This document shows positions 1 through 16,964 of a stretch of 64,000 bases of DNA, piece after piece. The notes under the pieces are model-generated. The model ran no database searches. It worked only from the letters and a program-made list of their open reading frames with translations, and had not been told where the DNA came from. Each line of letters starts with the position of its first letter. Within the stretch, counting starts at the first letter, position 1. The DNA comes from Phoenix dactylifera (taxonomy: Eukaryota; Streptophyta; Magnoliopsida; Arecales; Arecaceae): positions 4,402,001 through 4,466,000 of the forward strand of contig NC_052393.1 of assembly GCF_009389715.1 (NCBI RefSeq), in the 5' to 3' direction. The translations under genes and the position numbers were made by a program.

Positions 1-4126
<4,126 letters not shown>

Positions 4127-5077
4127 CTATGAAGAGTATTCTTTGAACCCCTTCCACAAATAGGTCAGGTACAACTCCTGAACATGAGCAATATCGAGAT
4201 TCTATGCTAACAACTTAAAACACAAATTTAGGAAGACTATCAAAGATCAACTCCATGCATTTTAATCATTTTCTCTCGATAAATTGTAATCAGATGGCAG
4301 CTACTTCTATAAACATGTGCATTGGTGTACATTATATCTTAGCTTTGGATGGTCATTATATGAATCCTCCTGCATATTGAAAAATAAACACCCTGATATG
4401 TGGATTTTGGTAGCATGGCAAGAAAAGAAGTACAGTACCCTCCAGAAATGTAACACTCTTAATCGGACAAGTTCTCCATCACTTATCAAATGAAGTTTGT
4501 CTAGGTTCTTCTATAAGAAATTAAAAGAAGAAAAGGAATGGTTGTTTGATCGGGCTACATCAGTTGAGGCCAAATGAATGAGGCAGGCAACAAAAGCTCC
4601 CAACTGAACCTTACCTTTTTTCCAAGGAGTTAATAATCCAGACATCCACTCAGCATATTCAATACTGGAAAGAACACGATATTGATAAAACTAATGATAA
4701 AAATGAATCTTGGATTCCCAAACAGACACTCAACCCAAGTTTGCTTCGACATCTACAAGCGTATCAGAAGCAAATCTAAGAACAAATTTGACAGCCAAAA
4801 AAAAAAAACAAATCGACTATTTATCAGAAGGCAGCATTTAGTACAAAATTTTCGGCAAATTTGGACGATATCATGCATTTGTTAATGAGAGCGATTCGAA
4901 AGGACCACGAAAAAATAGAAATCGAGCTAAGGAAAGAAAGAGATGAGGAGATATGATTACTGGGTTTTGGTTGGAGGTATCGGAGTTGTTGTGGATCGCG
5001 CCCTTCGCGAACTCCTCGCTAGCTTTCGCGAACTTGATCTTATCGACGAGCGATCCGATTCCAACGGGCTCCATCTC
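4127..5077 (-). CDS. Small multi-exon gene, family not recognised
   Basis: Four exon-like blocks on the minus strand. Exon 1 (4961-5077) begins MEPVGIGSLVDKIKFAKA and ends at a GTAATC donor. Exon 2 (4615-4664) encodes IEYAEWMSGLLTPWKK between a TTTCCAG acceptor and a GTAAGG donor. Exon 3 (4439-4500) encodes KLHLISDGELVRLRVLHFWR after a pyrimidine-rich tract. Exon 4 (4127-4201) encodes NLDIAHVQELYLTYLWKG and ends EYSS-TAG. Exons 2, 3 and 4 join in one frame with matching phases (1, then 0), which is the strongest support. Exon 1 ends in phase 0 while exon 2 needs phase 2, so a small exon is missed, the start is wrong, or the gene is damaged. The product is roughly 100 residues, without a signal peptide or membrane segment. 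I cannot name a family or function. Confidence 0.5.
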
Positions 5078-5170
5078 CAGGCCACCCAAGAATTCCGTTA
5101 TGGAGACATAGGATAAGGAAAGAGGACCTGCGAAACCCTAGCAAGCCTAACTGAGTTCTTCCTCCCCTCC

Positions 5171-8100
5171 AAGACTCAGATGGCGGTACCTCTATTTCAA
5201 TTTGAGGCTTCGCCTTTTTTTCATTATTTTTTTTATCATTTTATACAGCGCCCATTCACACTGATTAAGCATAAACACAACCAACCAGAAAAAAAACAAA
5301 ATGACGGAGAGAGAGAAAAACAGGCTCATGATTGGCCCAAAAGTAGCCAAACTTTCTCTAGAGCTTGTATATGTCTAGAAGTAGTGGATGCTGATCATTA
5401 TTGTTGTTTTAGCCTTAAATTTATTCGATCATTGTAGTCGAGTCTTCTTCAAGATAAATATTATCCGTGCTCGAACTAGCCTCATATAAATGATGCCCTC
5501 TCATACAGCTCTCAACTATGCTCCGATGATAGTTGTATCAAAAATACATTAATCTCAGCTACGACAAGTCTGGAGTCATGATTTCTGATCATAAAATCCA
5601 CTCATCTATTACCTCTACCCTCAGAAGCACTATCGTCAAATTTTAGCTTAAGAAGATTAGGGGGTAAGGGCACCCAGAAGACAAAAGTAATCCTGGTCAC
5701 TGCAAAAGTTGAGTGAGGGGCTCAAATATCCCTAGCTGACCTAAGTAAAACCACTGTTGTAGTACTGGTAATCTCGGCAACATGAAGTCATGCTCTGTCT
5801 ACCACTGTCCTCGAGTGTACCCTTCTGTCCTCAAAGATCCAGTCATTTCTTTCAAGCTATATATAATAGGTCATATAGGCATATCTGATACCTCACTCCG
5901 CAATGGTGGGCCTCTACAAGGGCTACTTCAAATGGCCCAAGAAGTCCTCAGTCGAAGACGTAATCTACAGCATACCGGATGATCACATATGGCTGTTTAA
6001 TTAAAACAAAGCATTGTGATGATCTCGACGAATGCTCATACAATATGATTTGCTTTGAATGTCAAAGCTTCACCTTTGCCTTTTTTATATTCCTTTTCTT
6101 TTCTTTTCTTTTTCTTTTTTTGCTTTATTCATCTTAAGTTTTTGAGGTCCAGTTATTACTTTGTTGCTACAAATGTCCGTTATTCTTAAATAAGCCTTCA
6201 AAACTAAGTAATGAAACCGTATGAATCATTCTATATTTTGAATTGGAGTTATAAACTTAAGATGTAAAATACTGCTCACATACATGACATGCACATTAAT
6301 CATAAGGCATAACTTAGAGAATAACACGGGTTCAGGCTTTTTCGAGCCCAAATAGTTTACCGAGTTTGGTTCGAGTCGTGTCGGGTCGTAGGATTGGAAA
6401 CCCAAGATTTTCCAAAATTCAAATGGGTCTGAATTCAGCAGACCCAATCCCGACCCGAAAAATGAAATTGGTCCAATTTTAGAATCCGACTCGGCTCCAC
6501 GAGTCTTCCAAAACGGGTCAGATCGAGTTAGGTCACTGGCAACCCAACCCATTTGCAGCCTTACTCGAGAGGCATTCTTTTCAGAAAATCTGCGGCTGTT
6601 CCTTTTGGAGTAGAGCTAATCATGAGCCTGATGGCTTAACGGGCTTGGACACTAAAAATAGGCCCTAAGATGGCGCCGGCAAAAAATTAGATCCGGTTTG
6701 AAAATCGTGCTAGACCTGGAAAAAAAAAATCAACCCAACATGAGATAATTACATATATTTAATATGTGTATTATATATTAATTATATTAATTAATTATGT
6801 TATAGTAATAAAAATTTTATAATATATGTTAATGAATATCCATATCGCGTCTGTTGGGCGAGCATGGTATTGATCTTTTGTAATTTATATAGTAGAGTTC
6901 GGCCCGGTCCTTGGAGGAACCTTTCACGCCTCTAGATTCTATAAAATATTATTTTTCTGGTATCTTCACTAGTAGTACATCTTGACTCTAAATCACAACT
7001 TTTAACCAGCAAAACACCCTAACAAAAAAAAAAACAACTTTGATGGCCAGCAACTCTTTTTTTTTTTTTTTTTCCATACACGATTTTTTTTTCTCTTTCA
7101 TCAAAAAATACAATAATTATTTTCCAGCATTCCTGCATATCATGTGAATCTATTTAATTCACAATATCGATCAAAATCATTATGATTTTAAAAATACATG
7201 TGTGATATTAGTTATTCTTATAAATAATCGCAAATGTCCAATATTCCTTCAAAGCAACCTCATGAGAAGCATTATCGATGCCAACAACTCATTATAAATA
7301 ACATCTTTATCATGATGTTATTATTATTATTATTTTTTTTATCTAGAAATTTTTTGCTTGTCACTCTGCACCTAATGCATGGTATTTTTTGTAGCCCAAA
7401 ATCCGAAATGCTAAATTTTGTCGTTATGTACAAACAAGTTCATAGCTTCATCTATCAATAAAAAGCTTCATAAATCATACACCGTTGGAGTCTTAACTAT
7501 TTTTACTAAAAAATAATAACCTAATGCACGAGGCTCCTACCAATGCTAGTAGATGAAAAGCTTAATAAATTGCATTGCATTAGAGTTTTAAATTTTTAAA
7601 TAAAAATAGATGGTCTGATGCATGAGTCTCATACGATTTTGAGGTCTGGAGTTTCAAGTATTTCAAACTAGTGGCACCTAAATTACAATGAAGCGAACCT
7701 TATCATTATGCTAAAGCTCACCTCTAAAAAATTATTCAAATATTTATTTAAATATTTTAACTAAATAAAAAATAAATATATAGTTAACAAAGAATTTTTT
7801 ATTATAAAAATAGAACTTAGGCTCACTTCATTTGGAGTTTGTTCTCGAGTCATATTATTATCTCCCTCAAATCAATCTACCTGATTTTGTTTGATCTAAA
7901 CCGAATTCAACAAAGGGAAGTGCCATTTGGACTTGCACCCACGGGCCTGGGCTCTCCTCAGCCCCGACAAGATCCGAACAGTATAAAACAACTAAAAATA
8001 CGGCACTGGAACATTGGATTCCTTTCCTACGAGTCGGCAGTCCGCCCCCATTAGCGCCAATATTAAAGCTCCCAGACAAACCCATTATTCTATCCCATAT

Positions 8101-8200
8101 CCCACGCACGGCCGTTCCATGAAGTCCCCGCCACATCACAGCCGTCCATTCCCCCTCGCCTCATCCTGAGTACGGTGTAACCTCAGTCCTACTCCTACAC
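5171..8200. other. Intergenic stretch, no gene seen
   Basis: No supported coding region. It is AT-rich with poly(T) tracts (about 7049-7071) and a patch at about 6330-6560 rich in GACCC and GGGTC words. Similar patches occur near 30.85-31.0, 31.45-31.6, 36.6-36.8 and 53.0-53.3 kb, which suggests old dispersed repeats rather than genes. The last few hundred bases probably belong to the upstream region of the F-box gene. Confidence 0.5.
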
Positions 8201-8218
8201 GAACACGCGAGCAATGCT

Positions 8219-8460
8219 TTTTTCCCCCAAAATACCCTCGAGGCTAATCCCGTCACTTATATTTTAAAAGTAAGCTTAATTCGAGATTTTCCCTCCATAA
8301 CCCACGAATTTAAAACCCAAATTTCCAATTCTAATCCATTTTTTTCCCCCAAAATACCCTCGAGGCTAATCCCGTCACTTAAATTTTAAAAACAAGCTTA
8401 ATTCAAGATTTTCCCTCCATACCTACGAATTTAAAACCCAAATTTCCAATTCTAATCCAA
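8219..8460. repeat. Tandem duplication of a ~121-bp block upstream of the F-box gene
   Basis: Two adjacent copies (about 8219-8339 and 8340-8460) share the order: T-run plus CCCCC, CAAAATACCCTCGAGGC, AATCCCGTCACTTA, GATTTTCCCTCCATA and CCAAATTTCCAATTCTAATC. They differ at only a handful of positions. The block lies about 350-600 bp upstream of the CT-rich leader of the F-box gene, so it may duplicate promoter elements. That role is inference. Confidence 0.9.
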
Positions 8461-8699
8461 TTTTTATCGCCCACCGCCATCGCTCCCATAATCTCCGGGC
8501 CCGTCCCCGGGCTCTCCGCCGTCCGATTCGGGTGCGGGGTCCTCTGCTCCCCCAACCCAACCCAACCCCACCCAACCCAACCCCACGCTAACACCAGCCA
8601 ATAGGACACCGCCGCGTCGGAGCGCAGCTCGCCACGTTACGGGAACTCTCACCCTCATCGGGTCGGTTTTGTTTTTCTAATTTATTATGTAAAGAAGGA

Positions 8700-8809
8700 A
8701 TATCTCGGCTTCCAGCTTCGGGTTTCTTGGATTCTTGCGACTGTGGCCGAAAAAAATTGGCGCGCAGTTTTAATAAATTCGAAAAGAGGCGGAGCCCTGC
8801 CGCGCCCTC

Positions 8810-8876
<67 letters not shown>

Positions 8877-10047
8877 CGGCTTCGGTTATGTCTCTGTTTT
8901 AGGGTTTTGAGTCTCTGGCTTCGATCTATAGTCCATCCCCTTCTATGGTATGTGGTTCTGATGCACTGTTATTGATGGCCTTTATCATATATCTTCTGTA
9001 TTTACGATATTTCCGCTCTTTTTTGTTTTGGATAAGCAGAATATGGGTGAGCATTAACTGTGAATCTCCAGGATTGTTTAGTTTACAATAAATAAGTGGA
9101 AACATGAGGATTGCAACCGCTGCTTGAAAAAAATCTTCTTTTTTCTTTTTTTTTAAATTGATAGCAAGTAGCTGGCCTGCTTGTCATGATAAAACCTATT
9201 CATGTGTTGAATCCGTTCGGTGAATTTGTTCTTCATGGTGAACTGATTTAGGAGGTTGCCTGGGTTGAATAAAACAGCTGCTAGATTTGTTTAAGATAGG
9301 GTATGCGCTAAAAACCTGCAGTTCTATGAAGTTTGTATGCATTAATTGTTCTCCATCGACACAATAACTGCTAGTACTTTGCTTAGTTCTTCAATAGTTG
9401 TTCAAATGAAATACACTATTTATGAGTAATATCTTCTTTCTGCATACCAGGCTAATCTAGATTATATTCAGCTGTTTATTAGATTCGATGCTTTGATTAC
9501 CTTTTTGCAAACTATTTTAGTGGATAACTAATATATTCCCTTGCGGAAAGGTGAATGCTTTAACTCTTGTAGTCTTTTGTTGGTGAAATTGCATGAGACC
9601 TTTCTCATTTCTACTCAAATCAATCCATTGGCATGGCCATCAAACTCTTTGGAATCATCTCCGTGAAGCCTCATTCACTCTATAGGCATCCTTATTTTAA
9701 TGCAAAACTTTTCAAATTTCTTTCAATACCTTCGTCTCTTGTAATCCGAGGTCCTCTCCTCTTTCTATAAAATCATTACTTCTTTTTTTTTTTTTGTCCT
9801 CCTGCGCTAATTGTCTGATAAAAGAAACAAAAATGGAGTTTAGTTGTTTCTAGTTTGTTGTGTTACGAACTCTTTAATTTTTAGTGATAAATGATGTAAA
9901 GCAGAGCTTAACATCGTATTTGACTGATGCGGTCTTCGTTGTTTGTGTTTTTATTGAATGTAAGCTTAAAGGTAATAATGGAAGGAAGGGCTCAAGAGCT
10001 TGGAGAGTTGCGTAAGACTTAGTTTTTGAGATAAAATTGTCCTTGAT
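8700..10047 (+). other. Inferred 5' leader exon and leader intron of the F-box gene
   Basis: The stretch holds a (CT)n tract at 8813-8872, typical of plant leaders. A good donor (CTATG|GTATGT, GT at 8948) follows, then about 1 kb of T-rich sequence with candidate acceptors shortly before the ATG at 10048. No conserved protein is encoded here, so I read it as a non-coding first exon plus a leader intron. Transcript data would be needed to fix the cap site and acceptor. Confidence 0.45.
8813..8872. repeat. (CT)n microsatellite in the F-box gene leader
   Basis: About 30 uninterrupted CT units. In plants, CT/GA tracts just downstream of the transcription start are common and can influence expression. 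That role is inferred here. Confidence 0.9.
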
Positions 10048-12186
10048 ATGAGGCGGAAACCCATGGCGTTCAAACAAAAGAAGCGAGTGAAGAATGCATG
10101 CAATAAGTACTTGAAACCTGGTGCACTTGCCCAGCTCCGTGATGGGAGGACAACAGCGAGATCTTGCACAGATATAGGCAAGAAAAGGATTGTCTTCAAC
10201 TCAGAGAAGGCAAAACTAGTTCTACTGCATAAGGAAGAGGTTACTGTTCACAGCAATACACCTGTTGCATCTCCAATTAGGATCAATTTCCAGACAATGG
10301 TAGATGGAAATAAGCAGCAGAAATTGCCCGTAACACCTAAAACACCAGAAGGGGTGGACTGCGATAATCAATCGAGGCTCGAATCTCTTTCTATTGACCT
10401 ACTGGTATGCAATGATAAATTTTTACTTGGTCTTCTCTTTTGTCTTGCAGTTCTCAATTATTTTGGTATCCTTTCTTTCTATTTTTATTTCAATTTTATT
10501 TTTTTTTGATATCTGATGTGAATAGTGGACCTAATTTCAAGGTTAAAATCCTATGCCACTTGCATCATGATCAGCTAAAAGCTGTTTTCCATGTTTCTCA
10601 GCGAGTACGAGCAGCTGTAAGTGTTGCCTTTTGCTGCTTTATCAGTTTAGTTCCAGAAATTATTTTTCTAGGTGTCTTGTTGATCTTATAATTAAACCAA
10701 TTTTTCTTCAAATATAGAATATAAGGATTTCTCTTTTTGGTTGTCTTAAATTGTTGTAGCATTTATCTTCTTTTTTTGGGATCTCTTATTATTTTGTTTT
10801 AGTTTACCCTGTAAGTACTCTGTACAACTGTTTTTCAAGCTAAAACTAGCTTATAGCCCTTTATGTATGTTTCTATTGAATAAATATATAATTTATACCT
10901 TACAAAACATGAATCTTTAAAATATCTGCATTTTATAAGGTCTTTCCTGTTTTTGTTAGACATATTTATGGTGTATTACTGTTGATGATAATCGAAACCT
11001 TCTTGCAAAATGCCCTCATTGAACTATGCCAATTTGATTACTTTTCTATATCTATACCCTCTTGTACAACTAATTGCTTTCTGGCTCACCGAAAAAAAAA
11101 TCTTGGATTTATTAATTGAATAGTTAATTTCCAAAATTTTACAGCTAGCTTTGGCATCGTCTTTTCTAGAAGATCAAGCATGCTTGGATACTTCATGTCT
11201 TTGTGCCATCAAGTAGATCCACAATTATTTTAATTTGTTTGATCTATTAAACAAAAAAATATGATTTGCCTTCAACTCCTTTTGGGCACGGGGTAATTAA
11301 GAGTGATTCATTTATGGTATTACTAGAGTCATTCTTACCTTTTTCCCTCATAAAAAATTTGGCCATCCTAACAATGACAAGAGAAGACATATGTCAAACC
11401 AACTTTTTTGATGAATTTCAAGAATTCTACCTTGCAGTTGTTTCTCATCATCAGCTTAAGCTGCAAGCAGCCATCTTAAATTCTTATTATCACCTGTATT
11501 TTCTCGGTCTTCTACTTCTTTCCTAAATTTTCACTAAATACTTTAGTTCTTAAAAAATAAATATTCTTCTTTCCTTGCTGAAGCTAATTAATCAGTATGC
11601 ATGGACTTCGGTATATCTAAGATTGAAGTTGAGTGGTTTTTTAGGTTCAACTATAGATGATTATGAGCTCATGATTTTATATGGTTTATTTTGTATTTAG
11701 AATGCAAACATTAATTATTGGAATTCAAACCAGGTCCTTCTGGCCAGGCAACTTCATTTCAATTACACAACTCCAGACCGGTCTAGACAGGAGATGCTCA
11801 GTACAAAGACACCTCTTCCAACAGAGCATTGGCCTTTTGTGAGGTATCACACATGAAAGATGCATGAAGAAATTTATTGGTTCAGTTGATTCTTTCTAAC
11901 ATTGTTTATTTTTATGAAATTATCTAGCAAGGGAGATGGGAATGCTATCCAGGGATCGAGTCCGCACACTCCAAAAGCTCCAAGGCATGGGCCTCGTCCT
12001 TTTCGTCTTCGCATGATGGACATGAAACAGATTGCAGCTGTTCTTTTTCAGGAGTCTGTGTTACCTTCAACACGCATGGTGCCACCAGGTTTGCCAAGGC
12101 CTGCATTCAAGCCTGTGGCTTCTAGTAGAGTCCTATTTTGTGAGGACGAGCTATGCCAAGCAGTAGCACAGAATAAGCTTCGTTGA
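10048..12186 (+). CDS. F-box protein of the FBS (F-box stress-induced) / At4g35930-like type
   Basis: Four coding exons join in frame: 10048-10404, 10542-10616, 11734-11843 and 11928-12186, giving 266 aa. The N-terminus is basic (RRKPMAFKQKKRVKNACNKY), followed by a conserved LKPGALAQLRDG block and a SCTDIGKKR motif. The F-box spans about residues 112-155 (SIDLLVKILCHLHHDQLKAV, then FHVSQRVRAAV). It continues into LARQLHFNYTTPDRSRQEM, a stretch characteristic of the small plant FBS family. Such proteins bind SKP1 to form SCF ubiquitin ligases and are often stress-responsive; the substrate is not known from sequence. No LRR or Kelch repeat follows, as is normal for this family. Intron phases are 0, 0 and 2. 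The first ATG was chosen; a second in-frame ATG lies five codons on. The C-terminus (ELCQAVAQNKLR) is followed by TGA. Confidence 0.88.
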
Positions 12187-13391
12187 AAATTCTACCAACT
12201 CTCTTAGCCATCTCTTCTTATATAGATATCCTTTTTCTCCTTTCATAATGTTCGTAGCAGCAGTGTATGCAGGTTTCTATCTTGCAAATGCTGCATTAGG
12301 TATTAGTGAAAGTTCCAACTTAGAAGGGGCTGAGACATGGAAATTATCAGCTTCTAACGTGCTTGGTCATGAGTCTTTAAAGTTTTAGTCAAGCTCTTTG
12401 TATAGTTCTATATCATATAGATGTTTTCTCCTATAGTGTTTTTCCTAAATATATCCTATATTTTATTTTTTTAATGCTTAAATTCCATATAGTATATGAA
12501 GTGTTTTACTTTGATCTCTTAACATCATGAACCTACCTTCTATTCTTATTATATTTGCTTGATATATCCGTCTGTCAGTAGTCTGATGCAATGCCTATCA
12601 TTTTTTGGCATTCACAAGCCTTCCTGTTTTATGCATGCTGATAGAAGTCTTGACCAGCACCAGCATTCTCATAGCCTGGAAAGATAATGACCTAGCTTTT
12701 GGGAATCCATCGCTATTTTTCTTGCAATGCCTGTGTTGGAGTATTGAGATCATTTTATCTTTTACTAATACTGAAGTCATTCCTGCTTGGCATACTATTG
12801 GAATTGTCGTCCATTTGTTTTCCTATAATGTTGTCGAATAATTCCATTTTGCTTTTGAGATTCCAGCAAAACTTGTTCTCTACACTTTGGTTAGTTGATG
12901 CATGGATTGTCAGCTCTTTAGATCAGGATCTCCATTTGACCTAGATTTTAGTTATTGTGCATTAAAAAAAAGCATTGCCCTTTCTGCAAGACGTAGTATA
13001 TGAGAGCTTGGAGTTACATGAAAATTACTATGATGCAGCAGCTTGTTTCTCCTACTTCCTATGTCCTTCTCCCCTCCTTCCCCCATCTTTTTTTATTGCT
13101 TCTAGGCCTCCTTTTTATGCTTACAAGTATTATGCACGTCATAGTATATTTTTCTTAGTAAAACATGTAGACCTCGCGCATGTCCTAAACGCAAGTGGTA
13201 GCGTGGATAGTGGAGTTGAGCTAGAGAAATATAGGCAGAGATTGCATCTTTTGCGCAAAAAAAGAATTTACCTTTCTTTGTACGAATCTACCGTCAGCTC
13301 TTTCAATGGTCGATTTGAGATTTATGCAGGTGAATGAAGAAATCTTGAGTACTTTTGGATAAGTGTAGGAAGTGGTGAAACAATCCATATC
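12187..13391. other. Spacer between the F-box gene and the LINE insertion
   Basis: It starts with the 3' UTR of the F-box gene. The remainder is T-rich, with short open frames that resemble no family. It contains the target into which the LINE inserted, and the left target-site copy is at 13392-13409. Confidence 0.5.
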
Positions 13392-15399
13392 AAAAAAAAC
13401 ATCAATCATCTTCAGCCCAAAGACCAGACTGGCTATGAAGCATTCGATAGTGGAGATTCTGGGGGTCGGTGAGCAGGTGGGCACGATGACATATTTGGGT
13501 ATCCCATTGTCCGACCGGCGGCTGCGGAGTGGGGATTGTCTGCCGTGTGAGCTTGGTATCAGACGCAGATTAGCGGGGTGGCGGATGCATGCTCTGTCTA
13601 TGGTAGGGAGGATCACCTTGGTGCGTTCGGTTCTGTCGTCAGTCCCTATCTATTTGCTTACTAATGCCATTGTTCCGGTGAGATTCCTGCGATCCCTGGA
13701 GCGGTTGTTCAGGGACTTCATATGGGGGAGGAGCAGTGGTCGAGGTGATGTTCACTTGATGGCATGGGAGGTGGTGTGCCAGCCTACTAGCTGTGGTGGT
13801 TTGGGGGTTCAGGCATTGGCAGCGAGGCGTGAGATTCTGCTAGCCAGACATGTGGCTAGATTTGTGCTTGAGCCCGAGAGTCTATGGTCCTCGCTGATGA
13901 GGGCTAAGTATGGCGCCTTGGTACCGGGCGTGCATGGGGGTCGTCGTCATTCTCCGGTGTGGAGGGAGATGTGTGCCAGAGCTACGGTGGTGCTTCCGGA
14001 GATCGGATGGGCTATTGGCGACGGTCTGTCTATCGATGTGATGGAGGACAGATGGGTGACTGAGGTACCGCTATGCAGTATGCCGACCATGGTGGACTCG
14101 GCGAGATTAGCAGGGTGGAGGGTCAGTGACTTACTGGATGCCGAGGGAGGGCGATGGAGAGAGGGGTTGGTTCGGAAGGTTTTTGGAGAGCAGTTGGCAG
14201 AGTTGGTTCTAGCCCGAGCGACCCCTAGGGGGGGAGGCGGATAGGCTGGTATGGATACCGACGGGGCGATCACGGGTGCGAGCTAGGAATCTTCATGCAG
14301 TGTTCAGGAGGGAGCCAGTCCGACAGTTTGAGGGGCGGTGGATATGGAGGATGCGGGTGCACCCGCGCGTGGCACTCTTCATCTGGAAGGTGGCGTGGGG
14401 CTGCCTTCCGACTAGGAGTGTGTTAGCGCGGCGTGGCATGAGGATCCCTCAGTTTTGTGAGGATTGTGCAGATATTGAGGAGACTATGGAGCATGTTTTG
14501 CTGCAGTGCCCTAGGGCCCGAGACATATGGAGGAGGTCACCGATACAGTTACCGGCCTCGGTGATGCTGGTGCAGGATCTGATCCATCTGCTGAGAGTTT
14601 CCATGCGGCATCCCAGATCTGTTGAGGCAGGGATCTGTGTAGCATACCTGTCCTACCATATATGGTTGGACAGGAATACTGGTATATTTGAGGGGAGGAG
14701 GGCGCCTCCGAGGTTGGTGGTAGACCGGGCGCTGCTGCTTGCGAGGGAGGTTGTTGGGGCGACTTCGGTAGTCACTTCTGGGCTGGTCAGGGATATCTGG
14801 GGTGTTCACCACGCTGTTTCAGCGCCACGGTTTGCCTTTGTTTCTTGGGCACCCCCACCCCCTGGCTATCTCAAGGTGAACTTTGATGGGAGTAGGTCGG
14901 TAGATGGCTTGTGCGGAGGGGTCGGTTTTGTGGTCAGGGACCATTGTGGTAGGATGGTAGTAGCAGGAGGACGGCGTACGCCTGGATTTACTGTGGTTGG
15001 TGCAGAGCTACAGGCAGCCTGGGAGGGCTTATCCTTTGCGAGGCAGTTAGCCGGGGCCGAGCGGGTGTACCTCGAGGGTGATTCATCGGTGGTCATTGAT
15101 CTGATTCGGGGTGTGGATCGGTTTGGGGATGGCCATCCCCTCCCGTAGGATGGCTCAGATGATGGCTGATTTTCAGGCAGCACACGTGTTTAGGGAGGCG
15201 AACCGGGCAGCAGATTGGGTCGCCTCCTTTGTCGCTCGGCACTCAGGTGCTTTTTTGTGGACGTCTGATGTAGACGTCCCTTCACAGTTGTACCTTTTAC
15301 TCTCCCGTGACTTGGAGGGCTGTACTCACGTTCGTACTATATGATATGAGTAGCCGTTTTTACCAAAAAAAAAAAAAAAAAAAAAAAAACATCAATCAT
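13392..15399 (+). mobile_element. 5'-truncated LINE (L1-type, with RNase H domain), copy 1
   Basis: Homology starts inside the reverse transcriptase at IFSPKTRLAMKH and runs through the RT thumb region, a zf-RVT-like block (VALFIWKVAWGCLPTRSVL, CEDCADIEETMEHVLLQCPR) and a C-terminal RNase H domain (VNFDGSRSVDG, VGAELQAAWEG, YLEGDSSVVIDLI). The element ends in about 25 A residues (15365-15389). The 18-base string AAAAAAAACATCAATCAT occurs on both sides (13392-13409 and 15382-15399) as a target-site duplication, part of which overlaps the poly(A). The reading frame breaks near 14242 and again near 15148, where 11 bases present in copy 2 are missing. The FADD-bearing palm of the RT is absent because of 5' truncation. 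The copy is dead and inserted by target-primed reverse transcription. Confidence 0.92.
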
Positions 15400-16876
15400 T
15401 CTTTAGCACAAAATATAACCCTGATATGGACTTAGTGGTCATTGGCCCAAGTGGATGTGGGAGAAAAAGTGCGCTTCCACTACTTTGGACCCGAGCAACC
15501 AAAGCATAATTAAAAAGTAGAGTAGGTTGTGGAGGCATCTGTTCCCACTCATGTTCCATGGATGTGAAGCTTACACGCCTCTTCTGCAACCTCATTAACT
15601 CTTATTTCATTTATAGTAGATTATGACTACCGGCCCATATCAATCCCATTTCGTGGGGGTCTCGAGTCAAGTCATGATAAAAGTGGACAGGTATATAAAA
15701 AACCTATAAGGGAGTCGGGTATGTAAGGTTTTTCCACGCCCATACAGTGGATCTGATCCTTTAGGCCTTGGTGCAACCTACTCTCTAAATCAGTAAATGG
15801 GGTTCTCTAAAACGTTTGTAACGTATAATAGATTCAAGAGAAAAGTTATATAATTGTTTAATTGCCTTAGGAAATACAGGTGTCTTAGTTGAGTTTGGGA
15901 ACCGTCTCTTTGAAAAAGCCATGTACCAAGATTCTGTGCTTGGCAATCTAATCCAATCTTCCAGATTCCTTCTATGTAGATACAAGAAACTTTTTAAAGC
16001 GAACCTCCTACATCATATACAAGCAACTCTTCATGAGTCACTTCGATTGTCGTTTAGAAGCTGTCGCATTGCTATAGCCGAATCCCCTCTATGAAATTTT
16101 TTTTAACACACATACACACACCACCCGTGACATAGATGACGGCCATCTCCTGCTTCGAAATATTTGGAACATAGTAGGCAAATATGTTGATTTTCTAGCT
16201 AAACATATTTAGAAAGGCTAATAGAGCTGCAGATTATTCTAGAAGAATTTTCTGAGCTGGTGAAAGAGAATTGCTTAGAGCGCTCTGTGACTTATTACTT
16301 TTTGACTTTTTTTTTGGATGTATTCATGCTAAAAGAGTATAAGCCATCCATTGGAGTAAAAAACACACACACATACACACATGCAAGACTTACGTAGCAT
16401 TCTTTATTTTGGGACTTGCACAAAGTTATGTGCCTGTGATGGAGGATACTGCAATTAGATTGCCAGTAGATTTTATCATATGCTTATGGCCCCTAGCCTT
16501 TCCAGACCTCTAACATGTGGAGTCATCATATTTCTATTTCCTGGTACTTTCTTTAATAAGTATTACTGGTTCTTGGTTGTCATGTAAGTGCTCCTTATAA
16601 CACTTAGAATAGTTTTTAGAATTGTTGATAATTTTGTAAAAATTGGATTTTTAGAATTCTCAAAATATCTAAAAAGTTCGATGGGCGAGAAACATAGCTA
16701 TTTGACCACATTTGCACGCGGCGCTGCACAGACCTAGCTTGCATGCCTCCATTTATTTTAACTTTGCAAGCATCATGCTGCAAATGCTTCCAATAATTTC
16801 AATCCTACATAAATATGAAAATCCCATAATAAAATAAGATAATAGAACGAGCTAATTGATAGAATACTACTTTATA
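15400..16876. other. Spacer between LINE and LTR element
   Basis: No gene is supported. Short CA-rich tracts occur near 16107-16126 and 16361-16384. Open frames are short and unconvincing. Confidence 0.5.
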
Positions 16877-16964
16877 GATAGTGCTGGGGGAAAATGGACC
16901 ACCCCATAAATACAATTAGAGCACCCGAATCCAATGATAGGCATGACTCCGGCGAGCATGATCT

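Noticed and set aside
8551-8583. AACCC-rich run, considered as an interstitial telomeric repeat
   Set aside because: Plant telomeres are TTTAGGG; this is AACCC/ACCCC without the TAAA, so simple GC-rich promoter sequence.
13947-15183. Minus-strand frames antisense to LINE copy 1
   Set aside because: Shadows of the RT/RNase H coding strand.
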